The notes beneath the pieces were generated by a model that was given only the letters and a program-made list of their open reading frames with translations, had not been told where the DNA came from and did not search any database. Source: G963663315 sp965116335 (GTDB lineage Bacteria > Pseudomonadota > Gammaproteobacteria > Arenicellales > Poriferihabitantaceae). From it: a stretch of 64,000 nt of DNA. Below, in pieces: positions 10,001 through 16,817 of the stretch (its first letter is position 1; each line of letters begins with the position of its first letter). The DNA lies in contig OZ220677.1 of assembly GCA_965116335.1 (NCBI GenBank), positions 1,860,001 to 1,924,000 of the forward strand. Reading direction: 5' to 3'. The position numbers were made by a program, and so were the translations under genes.

Positions 10001-10686
10001 GGTCTCGTACCGAGTCAGACCAGACTCATGCACTGGCAGCATCAAATGCCAGCACGACCCGTATTCGGGCTGGACTGGAGAGTAGCTGGAAGAAGAACCT
10101 GGAACAGGGTTCGGTTACGCCCCGACTGGAAGTGGGTATAAGACAGGATGGCGGGGATGCAGAGACTGGAACGGGGTTAGAGATAGGCGGTGGCATTGCC
10201 TGGAACGACCCTAATCTCGGACTCTCGCTTGATCTGTCGGGGCGTACTCTGGTCTCGCATGATTCGGATGATCTTGAAGATCGGGGTTTTGCCGCATCGT
10301 TTGTATTTGATCCAGAACCACAAAGCCAACAGGGACTGTCCCTGACCGTCAATCAGGATTGGGGTGGACAATCCACTGGCGGACTGGATGCCTTGTTTGC
10401 AGAGCAATCCATCAGTGAACGCACGGGTAGTGCATCGGAGAGTCGCTGGAATGCTCAAGCCGCGTATGGTTTCTCTATGTTATCGGGACAGTTCACCGGC
10501 AGTCCGTATATCGGTACGGGGATAACGGATAGTACGCAGGAATATACGCTGGGTTGGAGACTGCAACCGGTGTATACCACCGATAAGGCAGTAACCTTCA
10601 CGCTGGATGTCAAGGCGACGCATCGGGAAACTGATGAGAATGAACCTACGCAGTTTGTGGGGGTTGAGGTTGGGGTGCGGTGGTGA
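4078..10686 (+). CDS. Giant autotransporter with Calx-beta and Ig-like repeats; start uncertain
   Basis: The frame encodes up to 2202 residues. A Sec signal peptide (SRFLLCLPLLLGLAAGAQA) sits near residues 296-318, so the preceding 295 codons, which read through tandem and mosaic repeats, probably are not all translated. In-frame starts nearer the signal are ATG 4342, ATG 4807 and GTG 4852, none with a good RBS. The passenger holds a Calx-beta-like domain, three Ig-like repeats (APGVTSI, APTVTSI, APKVVSI; residues about 460-815), another Calx-beta domain, a divergent middle region, and three Calx-beta-type repeats (about 1350-1690), each ending in a DND/DDD motif. From about 1700 a type V beta-barrel follows, beginning AWLTRFGRTIAQQAIDGL and ending in GVEVGVRW with a terminal aromatic residue. 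The likely role is a surface adhesin. Confidence 0.85.
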   Translation: MTPYSRLTLSISGKKQANAMKKIEINSIKSLIYGIIDRLTGLPAYRLTGLPAYRLTGLPAYRLTGLPAYRLTGLPAYRITLLRVGVTAMSAFAWLRRCLGPSSRPESLPSVIPPTRSPAGFALVSRTPPQGGSNTNPSNHSPLEGESNPQADLVGGHNYHPTPQPAVFPAKAGIHNDTEVAVTPHGCPVSLVPVPTVAGGYKTLPYDNGRESFQRHHVEAGIHNRHPAPQPAVFPAKAGIHNDMDVAVTRHRRGAPLWVPATVDSRSDHSREGTRPSPTITVRAPHKTHITRRLRSGLSRFLLCLPLLLGLAAGAQAQTLSISGPADANEGNSGTRDLTYTVSLSQALTGSDYVAWKVCFTGTATIDLTEAATIPASDDYQVLAGGSPHNANCTPPGSFLPTTSSLSNTRVGIRIKGDTDAESDETVIATLSITAQSGGITLGTSTHTHTILDDDDTTAPGVTSITRQSPTAQYTNADSLTWRVTFSEAVRNVDATDFSLVIAHTSVAFPGTTALAVSQVSASVYDITASGSGIENTNNGIQLVFASSHDIEDLSGNDLPASPSPSGTNDNSFVLDNTAPTVTSIERQSPTTAMTDEDSLTWRVGFLEDSTIENVDTSDFSVTGTTATITSVSEHATVPGDFATAIYDVTASGGDLANLNGTVTLSFANNHDIADEAGNLLTSTTPTGTNDNTFEVQNVVIDPDAPKVVSIHRYEQPVQGLGTSLVWRVRFNKHLPNVYASDFTLTGTTAGLDVRHDLSNYDPTTYKTIVHVYAQGGDLDTVSGAVTLNFASNHNIRDYEGRRLASTTPTSGTNQKTFTLNPAETLLYFTQPDYYVNEGDEAVLTVKLSRLQENDTDIRLSATPLSATGNGVDYHGQTFTVTIPARRSSGTFSIRTTDKDGREEEETFRVDIHTFNLTGFATAPARGSSTLNAGTYIHILDKETADYHANRKPGLLFDTPSMQWNEADGCTSKSDGTGPGPSYQVKLEKQPLGPVEVWIKDPDDDYRSDPVATGRLYVANRRFLSRYINEENDQVQKWKDDTHTVLHFTPGNWNTYQRVQVRIRCADHYTAQIPIVHRLYTNYTDDKGKLSHAYPGYTGVVNQTWSVQVRVHDSDPPIVVKGLPPEGQSIAIDEDGHQDFQMTLSPSAFAHDSSLTVYLSARGGKAAGVKRRDGDAQSCGGPLDDCLIFTPSNRTQWVRVFAINPGLDQLKVEIPQLQWGDLYHVRDWEMTWPIQVLQGQNAPQNAPAESEQASYQPVTCVSDALLSDVTDYSNETWRSSVDHVERWSRVLAAFGVDNAYSNHPMTIDEAQAQADRGLQRWLPIVPALQCLENPPQEQPQVEEETIPPPTVPELSLSSGSAIDEGGTATFTVTADSAPQSDLTIGYTVSQSGDYLDAPGSGARTVTLVAGATTVSVAIGTVDDAADEVDGAVSVTVDSGNGYTIATNQDSASVPVRDNDEPVVRISAGSGITEGDSASFTLTAHPVPAVPLDMTVTVAQNGEFAQSGETGSRTLTLPVTGSATFTVATLDDAVDEPDGSISATINTGAGYIVAEAPNHTASVTVSDNDVTLSSGPTLSIGDATLHENQRTGYFTITLSEAMQWPVTFYYATQDSNPVSARAGEDYIAWQRAWKLRSTINPGQTEKKIYVRLYNDNHDEDPETFEMVIYDAGVSGADATVAIADSTATGTIINDDPMPQAWLTRFGRTIAQQAIDGLSDRIADNRTAGTQGTVAGQAFTLGISSQSESVLSHSSIHLMDDDFAYSTDAVHDRHYFGGTQSQSYDMTVREALLNSSFTATGEKDATGGSVSFWGRATQGHFDGREGAFSLDGETTTALLGTDYAKDNWLVGLTLIQSDGEGRYTDTEPDTRTHSQLCTQQMSARTRQVLCEGAVREGDGEVEASLTAITPYASIQASDSIQLWGTLGQGSGEVTLQPELGDAIPSDMSWSMAAMGMRGDLLQQEQGLSLALTADALWSRTESDQTHALAASNASTTRIRAGLESSWKKNLEQGSVTPRLEVGIRQDGGDAETGTGLEIGGGIAWNDPNLGLSLDLSGRTLVSHDSDDLEDRGFAASFVFDPEPQSQQGLSLTVNQDWGGQSTGGLDALFAEQSISERTGSASESRWNAQAAYGFSMLSGQFTGSPYIGTGITDSTQEYTLGWRLQPVYTTDKAVTFTLDVKATHRETDENEPTQFVGVEVGVRW
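4155..4184 (+). promoter_or_regulatory. Extended -10 promoter abutting the octamer repeat
   Basis: TTCAAT (4155-4160), an 18-bp spacer and TGG-TATAAT (-10 at 4179-4184, with a TGn extension) form a sigma-70-like promoter. The predicted start point falls inside the octamer tract that begins at 4187. If used, the repeat would form the first part of the 5' leader of the autotransporter mRNA, and translation would have to start downstream of the repeat. Confidence 0.45.
4187..4311 (+). repeat. Octanucleotide tandem repeat (ACCGGCTT) x 15.6
   Basis: Fifteen perfect copies of ACCGGCTT run from 4187 to 4306, followed by a partial ACCGG to 4311, with no interruption. Eight is not a multiple of three, so gain or loss of a unit by slipped-strand mispairing shifts any frame read through it. 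In the current frame it reads as repeated LTGLPAYR. Perfect short tandem repeats at the 5' end of a surface-protein gene are typical of phase-variable contingency loci; that role is inferred. Confidence 0.95.
4405..4920 (+). repeat. Mosaic palindromic repeat array, left copy 2
   Basis: Between the octamer tract and the autotransporter signal peptide lies an array of the same blocks as at 3857-4045. It holds CCCCTCAAGGGGGG and its counterpart CCCCCTTGAGGGGG with a stem AATCCGCAAGCGGATT (4453-4556), two full copies of TTTCCCGCGAAAGCGGGAA (about 4579 and 4779), a GTAGGGGCGCCCCTCTGTGG block near 4833, and two GGGAGGG...CCCTCCC hairpins (about 4671 and 4890). The autotransporter frame stays open through it. 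Translation here probably is accidental. Confidence 0.75.
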
Positions 10687-10694
10687 GTGCCTGA

Positions 10695-11175
10695 TCCATC
10701 ATTCGCGGGAGGGCACAGAGACCCTCCCCTACGATGACATCAGGCGCCATCCATATCATTGTGGATTCCCGCTTGTGCGGGAAAGACGGGTTGGGGCGTG
10801 GGATGATGATTGTGTCCCCCCATCCAATCCGTTTACGGATTGGATTCCCCCTCAAGGGGGGAATGATGTTGATACATGGATCGAAATGATGTCGTAGGGG
10901 AGGGTCTCTGTGCCCTCCCGCAGATGTCGGAACAGGCATCCACGATAGCGGGCACCCACAGAGGGGCGCCCCTACGATGACATCAGGCGCGTATCCATAT
11001 CATTGTGGATTCCCGCCTGCGCGGGAAAGACGGGTTGGGGCGTCGGATGGCGGTTGTCCCCTCATCCAATCCGTTTGCGGATTGGATTCCCCCTCAAGGG
11101 GGGAATGATATTCGTCTGGGCACCCATACGATGAACGCGATGTGATTCCCCGGTCTGCGGGGGGGATGATGCGAT
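10695..11175 (-). repeat. Mosaic palindromic repeat array, right flank, mostly inverted
   Basis: This 480-bp non-coding stretch after the autotransporter carries the left-flank blocks on the opposite strand. Reading leftward from 11175 there is the GCAGACCGGGGAATC block, CCCCTTGAGGGGG with the AATCCGCAAACGGATT stem, TTTCCCGCGCAGGCGGGAA, GTAGGGGCGCCCCTCTGTGG, and the GGGAGGG...CCCTCCC hairpin, followed by a second partial set. Block order matches the left side, so the autotransporter gene lies between inverted copies. No gene is seen here. Confidence 0.75.
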
Positions 11176-11195
11176 GACGGATAGGCGGGGGTGCG

Positions 11196-11450
11196 CTACC
11201 AGATTTGTTCGGCTGCGGCTGCCTTTCTTCTTTGTGAGATTTTGTCGATTATGGCCAGCTTCTGTTCCCGGCTGAAGATCGGCCATTCCCGAATCTCATC
11301 TGCATCACGATAACAGCCGCGGCAGAACGGCTCTCCGTCAAACCGGCAGACTGATTGGCAGGGAGAAGGCACGGAGGTATCGAACTTCCTCTGGCGTTGC
11401 GTTCGACGCCGCCGGTTCTGCCTTCGAGTTGATCGTGGCTCTGTCATCAA
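11196..11450 (-). CDS. DUF1289 family small Cys-rich protein
   Basis: The 84-residue product has a basic N-terminus and the DUF1289 core SPCQSVCRFDGEPFCRGCYR followed by DADEIREW. The C-x3-C-x7-C-x2-C spacing suggests a metal or Fe-S site, but the function of the family is not established. It lies 15 nt downstream of the DUF4149-type gene on the same strand, so the two are probably co-transcribed. Confidence 0.85.
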   Translation of the reverse strand: MMTEPRSTRRQNRRRRTQRQRKFDTSVPSPCQSVCRFDGEPFCRGCYRDADEIREWPIFSREQKLAIIDKISQRRKAAAAEQIW

Positions 11451-11465
11451 AGTCGCCCTTGCAGG

Positions 11466-11891
11466 CTACAGTATCCGGGTAATCTGGGTAGAAACCTCAA
11501 TGAAAATCAGCAGGATTATCTGGGTTGAGGTGATGATTATGCTGCGTTTGTGCAGCTTTTTGAAATACGCCTTGTCCTGCGGGGAGTCACTGTTCAGCCA
11601 TTTGTCCTTGGCCGATGATATCTTCGGCAACAGAATCTGGCGGCTGTAGAGAAACCCGAGGAAGACGACGATCAGTAGAATGTAATGGTACGTCCCGTCC
11701 ACAATCGAACTCAGAGTGGCCAGCAGTGAAAGCGCGAGGCCCCATGTGCAATACCGGGGAAACAAATGGCGGGTCAGGGCGAGCGCCTTGCCGCCGTCCA
11801 GAACCTTGTGGATGGACGGTATTACAATCCCGACCAGGAAAACCATCGAACCAAGCAGAATTGAGCACAGCAGTATTGTCAGACCCAGCAT
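11466..11891 (-). CDS. DUF4149 / TMEM205-like membrane protein
   Basis: This 141-residue protein has about four hydrophobic segments (residues 1-27, 45-62, 65-85 and 115-138). The first loop carries VIPSIHKVLD and FPRYCTWGLALSL, as in DUF4149 proteins. Role unknown. It precedes the DUF1289 gene, and its upstream region (11892-12104) separates it from the divergent YeeE-type gene. Confidence 0.75.
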   Translation of the reverse strand: MLGLTILLCSILLGSMVFLVGIVIPSIHKVLDGGKALALTRHLFPRYCTWGLALSLLATLSSIVDGTYHYILLIVVFLGFLYSRQILLPKISSAKDKWLNSDSPQDKAYFKKLHKRSIIITSTQIILLIFIEVSTQITRIL

Positions 11892-12104
11892 AACGAAAAT
11901 CCGATTGGGGTTAGTGGGTAATTATACGCAAAGAGTCCGGTAAATAAATTAAAAATGCGTTAGTTTACCGGGCAGGGTTCATGCTTTTGTGATTGTTCCG
12001 CGAGTCCATCCGCGGAGGTGGCGGCAAGTTCTGCCCGATATGGATAGGGGCATATCTCTTATTGGGGGGTTGATATTTGAAAAATGATTGGGTAGTTTCT
12101 ACTG

Positions 12105-13301
12105 ATGATGACTTCTGAATCCTCTGCTGCCCCGGGAACTGTGTTTGGTGAAAAGTGCGATGTGTTGTTCGCCAGGCAGTGGGCGGCCTGGGTGGCTGCT
12201 ATACTGCTGGCGGTCAGCAACATCTTGTTGTTCGCTTATGAGAAGCCCTGGAGCGCGGCAGACGGCGTGCGAAACTGGGGCGACTGGCTGTTCAATAGTC
12301 TGGGGCTGGCGGACCATATTATTATCTCTCCGCACCTGTATTCCACTTCCCTGCTGAATTTTGGCGTGGTTGGCGGTGCCTGTGCCGCCGCCTTGCTGGC
12401 CGGACAATTCCGTATCCAGGGTGCTCCGCCGTTCGAGTTGTTCAAGGGTCTGGTCGGCGGGATACTGATGGGGATTGGCGCTGCCATGGCGTTCGGCTGC
12501 AATATCGGCGGCTTTTTCAGTGCCACCAGTGCCTTGTCAATGGCCGGACTCTCGATGATGGCGGGCTTGATGATCGGGGTCTATATCGGTCTGCGGTTGT
12601 TGATTCTGGAGGTCAACTACCTGGATTTCGCAACTTCCAGCGGACCTGCAAAAACCGCCGAAAGCGGCATCCTTTCAAAGCGCAATGTACAGCGGTTGCT
12701 GGGCCTTGCGGTATTGGCCGGTGGTGTTCTGGCTGCACTCGTTTATGATGGTTTCGATTACCCGGTTCGCGCTGGTTTCCTGCTATTCGGACTATTCATC
12801 GGAGTGGTCATGCAGCGCTCGCGATTCTGCTTCGTCAAGGCTTTCCGGGAACCGTTTTTGACCGGCGATGGTGAAATGACGAAAGCGGTCATTCTGGCGG
12901 TCGTGATCGGAGTACTCGGTTTTTCTATCCTGAAATGGAGCGACCTGAAGGACTGGGACGCACAGGTATCGAGTGCATTCTGGCTGGGCAGCCTGCTCGG
13001 CGGTACTATTTTCGGCATTGGCATGTCATTAAGCGGGGGTTGTGCCACCGGCTGCCTGTGGCGTGCGGGAGAGGGCCAGACTAAATTGTGGGTTGCGATT
13101 GCGGCCTTTGCTGTGTCCGGCTCACTGTTCCGAGACTGGCTCGACCATAGTGGCTGGTTAATGAAACTGGGGGATACGGTTTTCCTGCCGGATATAATGA
13201 GCTGGAAAATGTCGATTGCGACAGTGCTCGGTATCATGTGCCTGTGGTATCTGCTGATCGTGTGGAACGAGGCAAAGAGGAAGTGGGTCGTGTCCTGGTG
13301 A
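12105..13301 (+). CDS. YeeE/YedE (TsuA-like) sulfur-compound transporter
   Basis: This 398-residue polytopic inner-membrane protein belongs to the YeeE/YedE family, whose characterised member TsuA imports thiosulfate. Conserved cysteine blocks are visible in both halves: AFGCNIGGFFSATSALS, RSRFCFVKAFREPF and SLSGGCATGCLWRAGEGQ; such cysteines relay sulfur through the TsuA pore. It is the first gene of the sulfur region, 88 nt upstream of the beta-propeller gene, though that gene has its own promoter-like sequence. ATG 12105 and 12108 are both possible. The substrate (thiosulfate or another sulfane-sulfur compound) is inferred from family and context. Confidence 0.88.
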   Translation: MMTSESSAAPGTVFGEKCDVLFARQWAAWVAAILLAVSNILLFAYEKPWSAADGVRNWGDWLFNSLGLADHIIISPHLYSTSLLNFGVVGGACAAALLAGQFRIQGAPPFELFKGLVGGILMGIGAAMAFGCNIGGFFSATSALSMAGLSMMAGLMIGVYIGLRLLILEVNYLDFATSSGPAKTAESGILSKRNVQRLLGLAVLAGGVLAALVYDGFDYPVRAGFLLFGLFIGVVMQRSRFCFVKAFREPFLTGDGEMTKAVILAVVIGVLGFSILKWSDLKDWDAQVSSAFWLGSLLGGTIFGIGMSLSGGCATGCLWRAGEGQTKLWVAIAAFAVSGSLFRDWLDHSGWLMKLGDTVFLPDIMSWKMSIATVLGIMCLWYLLIVWNEAKRKWVVSW

Positions 13302-13315
13302 TTAGAGGATAGGAT

Positions 13316-13345
13316 TTGAGTGCGACCCTGAAATCATACTATAAT
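13316..13345 (+). promoter_or_regulatory. Sigma-70-like promoter for the Sox-like operon
   Basis: TTGAGT (13316-13321), an 18-bp spacer and TATAAT (13340-13345) lie 45 nt before the beta-propeller start. An AGGAGG ribosome-binding site follows at about 13379. This is the clearest promoter in the sulfur region and suggests the operon can be transcribed independently of the transporter gene. Confidence 0.6.
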
Positions 13346-13389
13346 GAAGTGGTATCAATAAACCAAGCGATAAAGCTTAGGAGGAAACG

Positions 13390-14688
13390 ATGAAATACAA
13401 ATCTAAAGTTCTGGCGGGCGTATGTGCGCTTGCAATGGTGGGCGGGGCTTCGCTTCTGTCCGTCGATGTCAACAGTTCTGCCGCCAAGAAATTCGGTGCC
13501 CCGACCGAGGGTATGAGCGTCGAGGAATACCAGTCGCTGGTATTTCTGGATCCCCAGAACACAATCCGTATGGACTGGGACGCGGTCAAGGGCATGGACG
13601 GGTATTTCCTGATTGACAATCAGGGCGAACCGACCGTTTCGGTGGTGGACTACGAATTAGGTGAAACCATCAAGAAAATCGACATGACCGAAACCGGAAA
13701 CCATCATCTCTGGGTTCTTCCGGGTGCCCGTTATGTGTGGTCTTCGCAACGCTACGAGAACGATGTGTTCTGGACGATTGACCTGACTACTCAGGAAGTG
13801 GTCGACAAATTCAATGTCAGCATGAACGGCACCAATGTGCTCGCGCCTCTGCATGTCGGGTTCGCCTATACTCAACCGCTGGCGGTGGTCGGTAACATAC
13901 TGGACAAGGAGAACGGCTACCTGACATTTATGAGTACCGCCACCCGAAAACCGCTGGAAACCATCAAGCTTAGCTGTCACGGCGCACGCGATGCCATGTT
14001 CAGCCCGGATGATTCGCTGGTTTTCAGCACCTGTCAGCAGGAACCGAAGGGGCTGTCGGTTGTGGATGTGGAATCGCGTAAGGAAGTCAAGATGATTCCT
14101 GTCTCTGGCGCACGCGCCGGGGCTATGACTCCGGATGGCAAGTATTTCATGGTTGCGGCTAAGGGCTCGATTGTGTTTTTCGATACCAAAAACGGGGATC
14201 TGGTTAAATCCATCGAAGTGCCCGGTGGTGGCGGTAATATCACCTGTCTGCCAGATAGCTCCAAGTGCTATGGCGGCCTGCGTAAGGCCAACAGTGTCGC
14301 GGTCATCGACATCCCCAACCTGGAGCTGAAAACCGTGATTGAAACCGGGCCGGACGCTAATCGCCTGTATCTCAATCCGGCGAATACACGCTACGGATTG
14401 TTCGCCAATGAAGGTGGCAAGTCGGATATCGTGACCATCATCGACACCGAGAATGACGTTGCGGTGAAGAACCTGTACACTGGTCTTGGGCCGCATAATA
14501 TCGCCTTCAATCCCGAGGGAACCCGCGCTGCGATTACTACCAAGAAAGAAACCGTTGCAACTCTGGTCGATACTTCAGCAGCAGACCCGACGGAATGGGA
14601 GGTGGTTACTACCGATCTGGCTGCCGGTATCCAGAACAACGGGGTGCGCTGGGTGCCAAGCCCGGAAGCATTGCGTTCGGTCTTGTGA
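13390..14688 (+). CDS. Periplasmic YVTN/cytochrome D1-like beta-propeller protein
   Basis: The 432-residue protein begins with a signal peptide (KVLAGVCALAMVGGASLL) and then shows repeated blade-like segments with VDVESRKEVKMIPV, FFDTKNGDLVKSIEV, VIDIPNLELKTVIETG and IIDTENDVAVKNLYTG. Possible ligand residues stand out: GNHHLW at about 103-108, SCHGARDAMFSPDD at about 195-208, and GPHNIAF near 375. No heme motif is present. The RBS (AGGAGG) is strong and soxY-like follows after 15 nt. It may be the catalytic or metal-binding component that replaces SoxXA or SoxCD here, possibly copper-loaded given the SCO gene downstream. That is inference; the family is uncharacterised to my knowledge and I assign no symbol. 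Confidence 0.8.
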   Translation: MKYKSKVLAGVCALAMVGGASLLSVDVNSSAAKKFGAPTEGMSVEEYQSLVFLDPQNTIRMDWDAVKGMDGYFLIDNQGEPTVSVVDYELGETIKKIDMTETGNHHLWVLPGARYVWSSQRYENDVFWTIDLTTQEVVDKFNVSMNGTNVLAPLHVGFAYTQPLAVVGNILDKENGYLTFMSTATRKPLETIKLSCHGARDAMFSPDDSLVFSTCQQEPKGLSVVDVESRKEVKMIPVSGARAGAMTPDGKYFMVAAKGSIVFFDTKNGDLVKSIEVPGGGGNITCLPDSSKCYGGLRKANSVAVIDIPNLELKTVIETGPDANRLYLNPANTRYGLFANEGGKSDIVTIIDTENDVAVKNLYTGLGPHNIAFNPEGTRAAITTKKETVATLVDTSAADPTEWEVVTTDLAAGIQNNGVRWVPSPEALRSVL

Positions 14689-14703
14689 GGAGGTCTTGAG
14701 ATT

Positions 14704-15159
14704 ATGAGGCGTTCACATACCCGGCGCGATTTTCTGCGCTATGTCATGGTCGGCGGTGTAGCTGTTCCGGCCAGCTTCGGTCTGATTGACCAGAGTTTCG
14801 CCAGTGCTTTCAATTTTGTTCGCGACACTGAAAATCCGACTGAACTGGAAAAGATGCACATGGCCAAGCTGACATTGCCGCCTGTCGTTGAGGACGGCAG
14901 CGCGGCGCCGATTCAGGTGGAGTTGGATCATCCGATGGATGACGACCACTATATAACCAACATCCAGATCGTCAGCTTCAATGATCCGGTGCAGACCAAA
15001 GGCACTTTCTACTTTTCTCCCGCTAACGGTGAGGCATTTCTCAGTACGCAGGTTCGGCTTAACGGTGGCGAAAGCGAGGTCTGGGTGATCACGGAATGCA
15101 ACCAGCATGGCCGGTGGGCCACATCGAAAGAGACCAAAGTAGCTGCCGGAGGTTGCTGA
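14704..15159 (+). CDS. SoxY-like sulfur carrier with Tat signal, ending in GGC
   Basis: The 151-residue protein carries a twin-arginine signal (HTRRDFLRYVMVGGVAVPAS) and the SoxY immunoglobulin-like fold with PIQVELDHPMDDDHYI and IQIVSFNDP. SoxY proteins carry the sulfur substrate on a cysteine in a C-terminal swinging arm, classically GGCGG. Here the protein stops directly after AAGGC, so Cys151 is the last residue. An AGGAGG site precedes the ATG. The gene is followed after 3 nt by the SoxB-like gene and, one gene further, by its probable partner SoxZ. Tat export suggests folding or pairing with SoxZ before export. Confidence 0.85.
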   Translation: MRRSHTRRDFLRYVMVGGVAVPASFGLIDQSFASAFNFVRDTENPTELEKMHMAKLTLPPVVEDGSAAPIQVELDHPMDDDHYITNIQIVSFNDPVQTKGTFYFSPANGEAFLSTQVRLNGGESEVWVITECNQHGRWATSKETKVAAGGC

Positions 15160-15162
15160 TTC

Positions 15163-16800
15163 ATGTTGTCCGTGGTTTTGGGCCGGATTTATCGGCTCTG
15201 CAGATGGCTGATATTGCCGCTGATTTTCAGCCTGGTTCCGATACAGGCTGGATTGGCGGCGGGTAGCGGGCAGATACGTATTATCAGCACCAACGACATT
15301 CACGGCTATATGAGTTCGGTCTACTACCGTTATATGGATCAGCTCCGGCCCTGGGGAATGGAGACATCGGAAGGAAATTATCTGGAGAAAGCGCGTTTTG
15401 AGGGCAAGGTCGGTGGCATGGCCCATGTGGCCACTGTGGTAAAGCAGCTTCGAGCAGAGGTTTCCGGAAACGCACTGGTGTTGGACAGCGGCGACACCTG
15501 GCACGGTGCCGGAGTATCCCTGTTAGACCGTGGCGAATCCATGGTGAAAATCATGAACGCGATCGGCTATGACGCTATGGTTCCGGGAAACTGGGAATAC
15601 TTTTTCAGCCGGGAGCGATTCATGGAGTTGGTTGAGCAGTCTGATTTCCCGGTTATCGCCTATAACCTGACCGATAAGGAGTGGGATGAGCCGGTACTGG
15701 AGCAGTATGTCATCAAGCAGGTCGGTGACCTCAAAGTAGCAGTCATCGGCATGACTTACCCCTGGACCGGGTTGGCATCGGTCGCCACCACCGGAGCCGC
15801 AAAATGGTGGAACTTCGGCATCCGGGAAGCCGAAGCGGAGGAGTTGATTGAACAGATCAAAAGTTCCGATGATCCGGATTTGATCGTATTCATCTCGCAT
15901 GCCGGTTATGGCATGGACCGGAAATTCGCCCAACGGATTGATGGCATAGATGTTATGGTTAGCGGTCATACTCACAACTCGGTTTTTGAGCCGGTGGTCT
16001 ATAACGACACTTTTATTTATGAGGGCGGGGCTCACGGTGAATATGTGGCGAGCCTGGACCTTGAGGTAAAGGACGGCGAAATTGCGGGTTACGATTACCG
16101 CTTGGTCAAGGTGCAACAGGATAATATTCCAGCCGACCCGGAAGTAGACGCGCTCGTGGAAGCAGCCTATAGAGCCCACGCCGATAAACTGTATGAAGTG
16201 ATCGGAGAGGCCGAGGGTCTGTTTTATCGCCAGGATTACTGGCAAAGCACCATGGGTAACCTCATTACCGATTCGTTAAGGCAGATCGAAGGAGTTGACA
16301 TTACCTTTTTCCCGGCATGGCGGTATGGCATAAGCCTGATGCCCGGAGAAATTACCGCAGAGAATGTCTACAATATAGTGCCGACCGACGGCCGCATTTC
16401 TACCTACAGTATGCCGGGCCGGGAAATCAGGACCCTGATGGAGAACATCGTGGACGCGATCGTCAACCCGGACCCGTTCGCAAGGGTCGGCGGCGACATG
16501 ATACGCTTTTCCGGCCTTAAAATCGTAGCGGATCCTGCCAACGACCGGGGGCAGAGAATTCTTTCGATTACCACCTCTGATGGTGAGCCGCTTTCCCCCG
16601 ATAAATATTACTCCATTGCATCCGTGCATACCCGGTTTCAGGGTAATCCGATGTTCGGCGCTACCGACATAGTCGATACCGGCAAGGTTTTTGTGGAGGA
16701 GTTGATCCAGTATATCCGTGCCCACTCGCCGTTATCCCCGGTTCTGGATGACAGAATTGTCGCGCGTGGCGCGACGCGACCCCAACCCATTGAGAATTAA
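15163..16800 (+). CDS. SoxB-like periplasmic metallophosphoesterase/5'-nucleotidase-family protein
   Basis: The 545-residue protein has a signal peptide (residues 1-34) and the two-metal calcineurin-like domain: STNDIHGY (about 42-49), LDSGDTWHG (about 106-114), PGNWEYF (about 141-147), FISHAGYG (about 242-249) and SGHTHN (about 266-271), then a C-terminal 5'-nucleotidase domain. The usual GNHE reads GNWE, so the nucleotidase catalytic histidine is a tryptophan; SoxB enzymes also carry a tryptophan there. SoxB releases sulfate from the SoxY-bound thiosulfonate. Position between soxY- and soxZ-like genes supports a SoxB-type role over nucleotide hydrolysis, though sequence similarity to true SoxB looks distant. 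Confidence 0.8.
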   Translation: MLSVVLGRIYRLCRWLILPLIFSLVPIQAGLAAGSGQIRIISTNDIHGYMSSVYYRYMDQLRPWGMETSEGNYLEKARFEGKVGGMAHVATVVKQLRAEVSGNALVLDSGDTWHGAGVSLLDRGESMVKIMNAIGYDAMVPGNWEYFFSRERFMELVEQSDFPVIAYNLTDKEWDEPVLEQYVIKQVGDLKVAVIGMTYPWTGLASVATTGAAKWWNFGIREAEAEELIEQIKSSDDPDLIVFISHAGYGMDRKFAQRIDGIDVMVSGHTHNSVFEPVVYNDTFIYEGGAHGEYVASLDLEVKDGEIAGYDYRLVKVQQDNIPADPEVDALVEAAYRAHADKLYEVIGEAEGLFYRQDYWQSTMGNLITDSLRQIEGVDITFFPAWRYGISLMPGEITAENVYNIVPTDGRISTYSMPGREIRTLMENIVDAIVNPDPFARVGGDMIRFSGLKIVADPANDRGQRILSITTSDGEPLSPDKYYSIASVHTRFQGNPMFGATDIVDTGKVFVEELIQYIRAHSPLSPVLDDRIVARGATRPQPIEN

Positions 16801-16817
16801 AAATACAGGAGGAAACC

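Noticed and set aside
13657..14496. 279-residue minus-strand frame across the beta-propeller gene
   Set aside because: The plus-strand gene has signal peptide, RBS and blade repeats; the reverse frame has nothing recognisable.
15163..16800. Ordinary UshA-type 5'-nucleotidase
   Set aside because: GNWE in place of GNHE and position between soxY- and soxZ-like genes favour a SoxB-type role, though this is not proven.
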